From Adiantum capillus-veneris (Eukaryota > Streptophyta > Polypodiopsida > Polypodiales > Pteridaceae), in NCBI GenBank assembly GCA_014529385.2, contig CM043945.1:1230312-1294311 (forward strand): 64,000 nt of DNA. Reading direction: 5' to 3'. Below, one piece after another: positions 55,801 through 64,000 of the stretch. A program made the translations under genes and the position numbers. How positions within the stretch are numbered: the first letter of the stretch is position 1; every line of letters begins with the position of its first letter. The notes under the pieces were generated by a model that saw only the letters and a program-made list of their open reading frames with translations, was not told the origin of the DNA and did no database searches.

Positions 55801-56553
55801 TTCTATGTTGAACAAGTACGCGTCTGGCATGTCGTCATCTACTCCTATAGGGTCTTCTCCATTCGTCAATCGCGAAAGATGATCAACTCTAAGATGTGTT
55901 TTTCCTTTCTTTACTACTACCGTGAAGTCGAATTCCAGTAAGATAATGAACCATCTCACTATTCTCCCGGTATTGCATGGTTTATTCACTAGGTAGAGCA
56001 AGGCTTGGTGATCCGTAAAAAACACAAACTTGTTGGCTAGAAGATAATGCCGAAATTTCTTCACAGCATATATCATTCCTAATCCCTCTCGCTTTGTTGT
56101 GGTGTAATTCTTCTCTGCATTGTTGAGCTGTCGACTGGCGTAACAGATAGGAAAATCCATGTTTCCTTCTTTTGGCTGAGCCAAAATGCATCCTATTGCA
56201 TATGCCGAAGCATCTATATGCACATGGAATATCTTCTCCCAATCTGGTGATTTCAAGACTGGAGTAGTAATGAGTGCCTCTTTCAATTTCTTGAATGATT
56301 CCTCACACTCCTCTGTCCATTCAAAGTTCACTATTAGCCTGTAAAGTGGTTGGCCTATTATAGCGTACATGTAAATGAATCGTCTATAATATCCGCAATG
56401 TCCCATAAAGCTCTGTACTTGTTTCGCATTCGTTGGTCTAGGCATATCCACTATAACTTTTATCTTCTCTAGATCCGTGGATATTCCATTTTGTGAGACA
56501 ATATGTCCCAGAATTCTGCCCTGTCGGACAGTGCCCGTGAGACAGGAAGACAA
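52897..56553 (-). CDS. Ty3 pol: RT end, RNase H, two H2C2 fingers, integrase, then protease
   Basis: 1218-aa intact ORF. Residues 9-60: RT thumb/connection (ILGHIVSQNGI, CGYYRRFIYMY). 108-226: RNase H with HIDAS (D114), E156, DHQAL (D181), RVDHLSRL (D224). 320-362: a first H2C2-like finger (HVQECAFHC ... CIVC). 447-488: a second one (HGGVGGGH ... CDDCQ). Integrase core: WGIDYVGPI (D517), IVSDRG (D579), GQAEAT (E615), the canonical D-x35-E spacing; Athila/Tat-like. 877-985: retroviral aspartic protease (ALLDSGAQTNLLS, LLLGQPWQKQ). 1046-1155: five KQ(I/V)W repeats. The RT 5' part is lost at an inversion junction near 56530, so the first eight residues are not pol. The frame has no internal stop. 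Confidence 0.85.
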   Translation of the reverse strand: MSSCLTGTVRQGRILGHIVSQNGISTDLEKIKVIVDMPRPTNAKQVQSFMGHCGYYRRFIYMYAIIGQPLYRLIVNFEWTEECEESFKKLKEALITTPVLKSPDWEKIFHVHIDASAYAIGCILAQPKEGNMDFPICYASRQLNNAEKNYTTTKREGLGMIYAVKKFRHYLLANKFVFFTDHQALLYLVNKPCNTGRIVRWFIILLEFDFTVVVKKGKTHLRVDHLSRLTNGEDPIGVDDDMPDAYLFNIEMIPKWSQNVVNLLTYGGEFDRREYNQKHIAIQQSKNLQLVARRLYQLGNDHVLRLCINPEEYNIYLREAHVQECAFHCSRRNTYRNLLQLGVYWPGMKESVHEYVTVCIVCSSKPPAEYSTLYQITISLEWSQYIVEYLTNRTFPEGTSKARQKSVETEARDYALIGDQLYKRGKDNQLRICASETEYVIILEQAHGGVGGGHFSGDKTAKLVLAAGIWWPTLHMDAEEYVKRCDDCQRTKVPLKRDDMPLRPMMEARAFAKWGIDYVGPISPPAYKTHAQYIVVATDYLTKWVKAKATQKVDARTTAQFLYEYVFVQYGLPIEIVSDRGTHFINEVIEILLDEFMVIHRKSSPYHPQANGQAEATNKTICTVLTKIVSESRTDWDQKLHSTLWAYRVAYKTSIGTTPYNMVFGLNAILPIEFLISTLRVAKDLEWTGHELSDRIDDLEKLDELRLKAVASIYAQKRRQKEFFDKHVRTKEFKVGDYVLVYTLKQHAKKLKKRGMGPLVIKDLSPSGAVKLATLDGEEMPNWISGCRVKKYLLPLTQDMLLKIHHEKLRVQKKKKIVEEPQAEAKERMEKTRLLRQKQRNEEAILINAVSITEMDNDKEEPIIECKVGTNQIKARALLDSGAQTNLLSLSLYRQLTNATKLQTAKKELKSYSKNSIKTVRCTILHIQINQYVYPHMFYVVEDQATQHPLLLGQPWQKQYNAMIDWSSKSMLIKYEGESQSVKFTKGAEPEESKNKGKQQPEKKKKQWQPKVSIQLDCSSTRNSQHWIRKTSNNITAQPWEKTESKLVWRPKKVVPENTKVENRVFNTRQQSDSRQSRTVKQIWIPKKFMTAQSYSKQIWIPRICKQELPSVQSTETPRYFKARKSTQRTKQVWVAKSLWQAQAKRKQIWIVKKNNKVKKNPSTDSTTEVPKPTQNPTTNPSIKQRAALLERLLYHRSTIALGTYDQNNYNASPTDTS

Positions 56554-59400
56554 TAGGCACCTTCACCAAGGAGACTGCTGCGGCAACCTTTGCTGACCTC
56601 ATCCAAAAGCAAGTGGAAGAACCAGCACGGTTGTATCACCAACACTTTCACTTTCTAGCAAAGATAACGCCAAGGTACACAACACCAAATCATGTAGTTG
56701 CGACTACATTCACCCAAGTGTTGAAGTCGACAACCAGGCAACCCATTGATCACGCACAGTATGTGCTATCAACGTTGAGAGGTACCAAGAAAGAGGGTAA
56801 GATGACATACCTGGGTGCACCTGAGGTATTAACAAGAAGAGCGTACCATGCTATTGCCATGGTAGAAAATTTGCCACTTGCTCCATATCATAACATGGAT
56901 CGTGTCTGGACTCTGCACAACCATCTCCAAGAATCACCCGCTTGACAAAGAGAGTTTACAAATCTGATGAAGAGTCGACAAAAAGATCTCATGAATCACA
57001 TAGCAACAAAAGTTTAGACAATGAAGAGAATAGATCCAGAAGAGGGGAGATGAAAAAAAAGCAGTGGCCGCACATCAAGAGGAACCTTAGCAGAAGAAGG
57101 CGAAGTTTGAAAGGGAAAAACAAACCTATGAAAGAAGCCGCCAAGCTGCAGGTGATGACCCGACAATTTGGGTTCCAAGAGATATAAGAGGAGCACAAAC
57201 CATGAATCCTGCAAGGAAAGAACTAGAAGATCCCAAAGATTCTCTTGAACGCATGTACGAGGAAGCAGAAGCCTTAAGGCTAAAAGAATCTCAAGAACCC
57301 AAAAGAAAAGCAAAGAAAGATGTGGTGGAGCAGCAGAGACAAGCTGAAGCAGCCCAAGAAAGTGAAGCCCATCACGAACAGGGTGAGATTTCTCCCAGAC
57401 CATCATCACCATTTATAGAACAGGAAGACCAACCAATGCCAATCCCCTCCCCATTCATCAATAGTTAGACCCACTGAGGGCGAGCAAGCCAAAGAGAAGG
57501 ATCCTAAACTAGAGGAGAAAACAAGTTTTAAACAAACCAAGGCAAAAGAGGTACAAACCACACCTTCTACCACCACCCAACAGGAAATGGCAAAGGCATC
57601 CACGAAGCCTCATGAAGACAAAGCAGCCAAGGCAACCACACAGACTCAAGGAAAGGTAGAACCCCCCGTCGCAACCATAAGCAACCGCTACAAAACAACC
57701 CAAGGAACACACAAAAACGGCTGAAACATCCAGACAACCTACCGAGCGTGAAGATTGGCAGACAAATGATGAAGTCATTCTACAAGTAAACGAATATGCC
57801 AAGCAGATGCAGGAGATGACTGAGAAAATGCAAATAGAAGCACTTAGCCGCAGTGCTAAAGCTAGAGAGTTGGAGATGGTCATTGACACTCTCCAAGGAG
57901 AGGTAGAGGACAGGATGAATGTCATCACAGATCTGCAAAGAGTTGAGAGTTGAAGCTGAACAACACCAGTTAGCAAAAGAGAAGCAACAAAAGGAATGGA
58001 AGAGCTAGGTGAACTTCTCAACAAGTTAACAGATGCTTGCAAGACCAAAGACCAACAACTAATAGAGGTTACCAATGAACTCTTAACTACAACTCTGTTA
58101 GTACAAAATATCCAAGTGCAGCTCGACGTAGCGAATGCTGCAATATTCAGAGCAAGGATCAATGATCAGGTAGCCTTCTTGAGAAAAATAAGGGAAACTC
58201 CTATAGTTGCTTCAATCAAAGGTATTGATGAAGTATATAAGGCTTTGGAAAAGAGGAATAGAGATCGTGAGATCGAGCTAAAGCTAGAGCAGTCACAACA
58301 AAGAGACCTTGCATTGATGCGAGTACAACGAGAAGAACAACTGCTCAAGTAGATATCCGAGCTCAAGAGAGTCAATCAACTGCTGCGAGACAAATAGCCA
58401 GAGATAAAAGAAGAAGCTGGTACCTCAGAGAAACCAAGTATTGATATTTTCTCATTCACTTTTGCTGAGATGGAGACACAGCCTGTAGAAGGGCTAGGAG
58501 GAGAGGAAGACTTCCAGGTACCACTAATAGATGCTGAACAAGTGCCAATGGTCCAACTGTCAAAAGCTGAAGAAGATGCACTTAAGGAGCAGGTTTCTCA
58601 AGAGACATATGAACAATGGAAAGCAACAATGGATTGGGAGTTGAGGGTTCTCCATTTATTCAATGTTACGCAACTCACTCCCAACCAAATCAATGCGCAA
58701 TGGCATCAACAATCATTGCCATATCCTTTGATCAAGGTAGAGATTGTACAAGTTAAGGAAAGATTATAAAAAGACATGCAAGTAGAAGGCTCAGAAGAAT
58801 TCCACCCCAAGTGGAGAAAGAGCTGGCTCAACAAGAATTCTAGATATTTGATTCTGTTCACAAGAGCACCTGCCGCCCTTCAGAAAGACCCAACCTTTTG
58901 TTCTGTAGCACGGGTAAGGACATGGAAAGCACATGAAGCAATGACAAAGAAGTGGCCTACATGGTTGAATTATCCAAGATTTCCAGCTCCAGAAAAGGGA
59001 ACACCAACAGAGGAATACATGGTGAAAACCCTAAGGGGCGCCTTGACATTCTTCAAAAGTCTCCCTGATCTCTCATGTGCTATGCTCTACAAAATTTACC
59101 AAATGTTGCTCACATGCATTGAAGCTTTTCACGAGCCAGAGCAAGCAGAAGAACTATGGATGTCATTTCTCGAGCGCATTAAGGGTCTTTGCTACGACCT
59201 AAGTGGCCAGCCTTCCAAAGAAGTTCTTTACAACTTCTACGTCCGATGCATGTTCTTGCCATCTAGCAATATGTTGGCGTTTGAGGAAGCATTTTACACA
59301 GGGTTCTTCACTTGACCAACGCAGATATTTGAGCTAGTGATAAGCAACCTAACCTCCAGATTTGTTGTCTACTCAGCCATTGAACGCAAAAACAGGGTCA
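56535..59400 (+). pseudogene. Inverted, decayed homologue of the gag-like gene
   Basis: Plus-strand relative of 46808-50083. 56560-56940 matches the conserved block (ARLYHQHFHFLAKITPRYTT, LGAPEVLTRRAYHAI). 57000-58450 is charged coiled-coil sequence in several frames. 58470-58769 and 58776-59315 match the C-terminal module (FHPKWRKSWLNKN, YMVKTLRGALTFFKSLPDLS, AFEEAFYTGFFT). Stops and shifts are frequent, including TAG after EEQLLK and TAA after VKERL. The 5' end is cut at the junction with pol near 56530. Confidence 0.7.
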
Positions 59401-60300
59401 CCATGCAGTGCAAGCTAACTCGGATCACATTTTTCGAAGCTTTCATTGTAAAAACATTTATTATTTTGATGAAACAGGAATATTGTAACTCCTATTTTTT
59501 GGATGAACCTTTTAATTGATGAGCTGGGGCTACAAGCTTCCAGATTGTATCAACCTGTCCTTAGTTAGAACTCCTAGATTATTAGTTTTGATCACAAAAA
59601 ACCTTGGCTAAGGTATAAAAGACAATTTTTTAAAGTTATTATTAAGTTTTTGGATAATGAAATACAACGTGAGCTAATGGCGCTCACTTCTCTCCTTCTT
59701 GCGCTTCCTACTCTCTCCCAAGTTTTCACATTGCAGTCACGTCTGTTGCGTTGCAATTGTAGGTAAGAGCTCTATGCATTGACGTAAGCATTTCACGATA
59801 TTTTGTAGCTTTTGGCATCGCCGACCTGCGGCCTAATTTCATCATAAGTAGGAATTGAAGCTTTAAAATAAAAAACTAAGTATAGGTGCTAAGCATTTAG
59901 ATGCATTATGGGTCGAAAATGACTAGGTCAAAAATCCACTACTGTTAATAATCGTGATTTTTACACTTGACCTAAAGTGGTATTTGAGACCATAAGCATG
60001 TGCACTTAGGTCTTATAAACATGTCCTAGAAGTTTCGTTATGTTTGGATGTCATTTTATGCTGTAACGGATGTGATTTGTTTATCGATGAGCGATAGGCT
60101 TTTGGTGATTTCAGTCACTTGAGTGTAGCTTGAGTTAGATGCGAGTTTTTTGTTGTTTTCCAAGATATTGACAACCTCTTGTAGACTCTATGCACTAGTC
60201 GAGTCGGCTTCGTCCCATGGATTGACAATTTATTTGTGGTTCTCGCTATGTCTGCAATAAGATAGGAGTGAGGTTTGACACCCGTCCCACAGAGCTACAT
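59400..60300 (+). repeat. LTR-like segment after the inverted gag copy
   Basis: Related to 45815-46747 read in the opposite direction: AGGTATAAAA (TATA 59614-59620), a GAGCTAATGGCGC block, GATTTCAGTCACTTG (60107), GTTCTCGCTATGT (60239) and TTTGACACCC (60274). Boundaries are not sharp. Confidence 0.5.
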
Positions 60301-61510
60301 GGAATATCAAAGACATCATTTTACCGCTACAAGGAAAATTTTGAAACTGGTGTGCACCATTATGTGCATGGGAACACATGTACATTGAGAAGAGGACTTC
60401 AAATCATACTAGTTTAGCAAGAGAATTGCTAAATGAGTTTGTGGATAACAACTTCGAGAAGATGCCGCATAGAAATAGAACACTTCTAGATGTCTCAAGA
60501 GAGACTCAGTTAGTGATTCTATCAATGTAAAAACAAGTAGATATTTTAAGCAAAATCAACACGACACTTGACCAAATAGACTATGAAGAAGTTATCCCAG
60601 TCTTCTTTTTGTAGGATCTGGAACAAAGAATACCCACACATCACTTTAACAAAGACGAGTGAGTTCTCTAAGTGCAATATTTGTAGTTCAATCAAAGCAA
60701 GGTTAAGCCAAACCCTCTCTTGAAGAGAGAGTTCTTCTCTTTAGAGAGAGAGAAATTCACATGGCACAACAAAAGAGCTGTAGGAGCTTATGTTATGCAT
60801 ATAGCACATATTCAGAAACTCAACCATCAAAGTACTTTTGCATAATTCATGATAAGATGGATCCAAATAAGACTTCCATTTCTCGATTACGTATTGTTCC
60901 TAAGCGTTTCGATTTAGGATACAATTTGCAGGTGGCATTGATAGGTATGATAACTCATGGACATGGAGAGGTCATTACGGACACTTTGTCTTGAATGGTT
61001 TGTGGGAAGCTGATCCAAATCTTACAATTGGCTCAATTGCTTATTGTTTACATAACTGAGAGAGGATAGATAAGCATCCTCTTGGTGATCTAGTAACAAA
61101 TGGACTTCCAAGGAGCAGTGTTTCACTACTACATGCTTTGAACTCAAGGGATGCTTTGGACTACCACAACTTGTGTGATGGAAAAGAGCCCATTGTGCAA
61201 CCATCAAAAAAACTAAAGAAGAGGAATTAAGGTCAATATTTCAAAAGCTAACGGAGAACTTGCTACCACAACTAGATAATTGTGCAGGGGAAAACAAAAA
61301 TCGATATTTATTTTCCTATTTCTCAATGCTTGTTGTGAGGGATTTTCAAAACCATCTAGCTAGGATTTTTTATGGTTGGGCATACACATGAGAACATAGA
61401 TGCCATGTTCAATAGGTTTTTAGAGAAGTTGAGAGTTACCCAAACATATACTTTGGCGCATTTGACGGATACATTATGAAATAGGTCATCTTCATCTCCA
61501 ACTCTATTTT
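60300..61510 (+). pseudogene. Transposase-like gene remnant (HDKMD / LDNCxxENKN / GHTHENID family)
   Basis: Read through at least three frameshifts: YVHGN and TSLARELLNEFVDNNFEKMP, SEFSKCNIC, a frame with KYFCIIHDKMDPNKTSISRL (HDKMD at 60848-60862), MITHGHG, LNGLWEADPNLTIGSIAYCL, LLPQLDNCAGENKNRYLFSY (LDN at 61272-61280) and MVGHTHENIDAMFNRFLEKL near 61369-61430. The spaced acidic motifs suit an RNase H-fold (DDE-like) enzyme. I recognise the pattern from plant and other eukaryote proteins annotated with a domain of unknown function (I believe DUF7869); the name is less sure than the pattern. Chromovirus copy 2 inserted at its 3' side. Confidence 0.6.
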
Positions 61511-64000
61511 TGTAAGATCTAATGGCCTAGTAACTTGTGTGTAGCGGAAAATGACATGAACATAGTGAACACTTCACTAGAATAGCTTCCTAATGAGCAT
61601 CACAAGAGTGCTCAAGTGGAGAGAGAAAAACAAATCATAACACCTAGTTAGATAGCATGAACAATACTTCAAAAGAGAGAGAAATTAAGCTATTGAGAAC
61701 AGTTGAGGACCGGATTTACAGGGAGCCGGTTCCCCCTCCAAAAGGCTTTGTATTATAGGTTTCTCCCATCAAGAGAGACATTTTACAATACAATTCTTTT
61801 TGTTCCTTCAAAATTAGCTAGTGCAATGAAGATGGAAGCTTCAAGCACTAAGAAAAACACTTATAAAACACAACATCAATTCCCTCACGGTCTCAGACCC
61901 AAGACCTCATGCACCTTTGAAGATGTTGAGAGCTAGCGGGGTATGAGAGTAGATTGAGAGGAAGAAGGAGTAGTCTTACAGAAAAGATATACATATCCTC
62001 ACATAATCACTCATATTAGCATAGCATAGCTTAGTAATTAGCATGGTAGAGGAGATGAGCATGCATTGAAGCTTGTCTCTTGGTTGGATTTGCATCACAA
62101 AGCCAAGAGTTGTTGGTGTAGGCCTCCCTTCTCACAAGCTTGGAGTAGGTGATAAGCTTTCCATTAAAGCTTGAGAAGGAGAGAGAGAGAGAGTCTTCTT
62201 GCTTCACACATGAACTTGTGTGTGAGCGTGTGAGATAATGCCTTTGAAAATTCAGCCCCTTCTCTCTCTTGGTCGACCCATCTTGCTATTTGCTCATGCT
62301 GACACCCCATTGGACCTCTCCAGGCTGGGCCAACAGAATTTCAGGAGCATAAGTGATAGCCTTCTGACATGTGTCTCCCTTTCCCCTTTTGTGAGAGCTT
62401 CAGGTAATTAAACTCTCATTGGACCCCTTTTTCTCCTGACCAATAGGGGCTGTTGATGGACCCCTTGGGAGACTGTCCAATAGTCTTCTAGAAAGATTAA
62501 TTCTTATTGGTTATTTTATTAAGTGTTTTTAAATTAATTAAACTAGATTTAGTCTAGCCTAATTCTCATTGGTCCACCTCCTTGGCCATCCAATAGGATT
62601 TGAGTACACCTTGTGGGCATCTGGGCTAGGGAGCTGACATGTGTCCCTCTTTGCCTTTGTGTAAAGGAAGCTTGTGAGTGTGTGTGTGTGTGTGTTTCTC
62701 TCTCATCCCCTACTTCCAAGGCTCGCCCCCTCCTATGTAGGAACTATGAAGAATTTTTTGTACACACACTAAGCATACATTTTAACTAATCTTTGACCAT
62801 TGGACACAACCTTTGAAGTTTGGAACCTTAGCATTTTGGAAGTCTTAATGGGCTGAACCTTAGGGTCTTTAAAGCCCATTGTTGCACATCTCTCTTTTGC
62901 AGATGGCCCCCCCTTTGGATCTATATTTTCCCTCCTTTGGATCCCTACTGTGGCATGTCTACCAGCTTAACCAATATTATAGCTTTTTCTCCCCTGGCAC
63001 TTCCCCATATTAAATGATCAGTTCAACATGAAAAAATCATTTAGGAGATATTAGTTATTATGACATTAACTCTCTCTTGAAATCATAGTCGTCCTCAACT
63101 ATGGGGTAGAGAAGATAAAGCCTATTCATTAGTCCTTTTTCTAGCGGATAGAGGATCCCTATGTTACACTACGACATCGTTCCAGAATGGATGACTAGAC
63201 CATTTGGCGCTTAAGAGCCTAAGTTGCCGCAAGCATGTCTGCACATTAGTCTTATCAATCTTACATAGTAGAGTGAGAAGCTCTACTTAGTGTTTGGGAG
63301 ATGTCATCTCCTCAAACTTGATCTAAGCATGCATACTACTTCATTTTTGTGCACATAAAGAAAAAGAGAGTCTTATAAGACAAAAACTTTGTTCACTTTA
63401 AACATTTATACATTTGCTTACTCTAGGGAAGCATTGTTAGCATTGACAAGGTTTAGATTATACTTTAATTGTATGCCTTGCATCCATCTAGCATCTTCAA
63501 AAGGATAATTCTTAAACTTATTAAGATTCGTCGAATAGTCTTACCGCCTCTTAGTACCTTGTCTTCATGTCGGAGAATGGACTCGGGCTGCAGCACCTCT
63601 TCTTGGTCCTCGATCTCGGGTGGGTCTTCAACAGTTGGTTCTTGAGGTGGCTCTCCTTTGTAAGGCTTTAGTAGGCTCACATGGAAAGCATTTTGTATGA
63701 GCCAATGGCTGGGCAACTTGAGTTGATAGGCCATCTCATTGATTGGCCTAAGAATTTGGAAGGGACCATAGTACCTTTTTGCTAACTTAGCATAGTACTT
63801 TTGGTGTCCTGTAGGATTCTTGCCCGTCGTGTGCCTTAATTGAGCCTTGGGAAATTTTAATAAGACCCAATAATTTTCTTTAAAGGCTTGGCTCTTCTAT
63901 GCTTATCAGCAGCAACCTTTTTCCTTTGCTGTGAGATAGAGATAGCATCCTTGATCTTTTGGAAAGATTCTTGTAGGTCTCGGCTATACTCACCTACAAC
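61511..64000 (-). mobile_element. Chromovirus copy on the minus strand, cut by the window end
   Basis: The 3' LTR is 61511-63065 (1555 bp, same ends as copy 1), followed upstream on the minus strand by the PPT region and the 3' end of pol. It continues past 64000. The LTR retains the about 65-bp segment lost in the 10815 LTR and the duplication lost in the 3202 LTR, so it represents the fuller form. Its GT tract (62678-62695) is only nine repeats long. Confidence 0.9.
63465..64000 (-). pseudogene. Integrase C-terminus and chromodomain of the minus-strand chromovirus
   Basis: [27 protein letters not shown] and [18 protein letters not shown] match copy 1 closely. A frameshift just after TIRR spoils the second half of the chromodomain. 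Upstream (63735-64000) the frame continues with the AKRYYGP and QRKKVAADKH type integrase tail, also with indels. Confidence 0.8.

Overview
This window looks like nuclear intergenic DNA from a land plant with a large, repeat-rich genome. It holds LTR retrotransposons of plant type (a Ty3 chromovirus with a chromodomain, Tat/Athila-like Ty3 pieces, and Ty1/copia elements primed by initiator Met-tRNA), L1-like LINE remnants, and very many (GA)n, (GT)n and (CA)n tracts. I see no rRNA, tRNA, CRISPR array or ordinary intact host gene. Some element types would fit a seed-free plant or gymnosperm as well as an angiosperm, and I cannot place the species from sequence alone.

Layout. 0-3.2 kb: compound microsatellites, then a decayed LINE (about 500-2406). 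3.2-12.4 kb: a full-length, mutated Ty3 chromovirus with two about 1.6-kb LTRs and a perfect 5-bp target duplication (TAAGA). 12.4-15.8 kb: non-coding DNA with a diverged tandem repeat carrying its own microsatellites, and a long foldback. 15.8-19.0 kb: a second LINE, interrupted by a very young 2.2-kb copia derivative with identical 227-bp LTRs, TSD CTAAT, PBS, PPT and an intact Gag ORF fused to the end of RNase H. 19-26 kb: microsatellites, degenerate tandem arrays, a candidate two-exon small gene (20443-22126) and several coding-like but unrecognised remnants. 26.6-30.4 kb: a 3'-truncated Ty3 element on the minus strand. 31.4-33.4 kb: a 2-kb array built on the GGTAACC palindrome. 33.6-42.0 kb: Tat-like Ty3 remnants whose gag is split by a complete copia element (36185-41410, TSD GATAG). 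42.5-43.5 kb: a higher-order (GT)n/(GA)n array.

44.4-61.5 kb is the least conventional part. On the minus strand lie a 1218-aa Ty3 pol ORF (52897-56553) with an aspartic protease after the integrase and two H2C2 zinc fingers, a 2.8-kb spacer holding five copies of a 22-bp palindrome, a long coiled-coil gag-like frame (46808-50083) broken by two amber codons, and then a G-rich tract and an LTR (45815-46747) with a TATA box. A diverged, inverted copy of the gag-like gene and its LTR follows at 56.5-60.3 kb. A remnant of a transposase-like HDKMD / LDNCxxENKN / GHTHENID family follows at 60.3-61.5 kb. It is cut by a third chromovirus copy (61511 to the window end, minus strand).

The coding content is therefore almost all retrotransposon machinery (Gag for particles, protease for processing, RT/RNase H for cDNA, integrase for insertion), mostly inactivated by stops, frameshifts and deletions. 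Nesting gives relative ages: copia is younger than the Tat-like gag, the small copia derivative is younger than LINE B, and chromovirus copy 3 is younger than the transposase-like gene.
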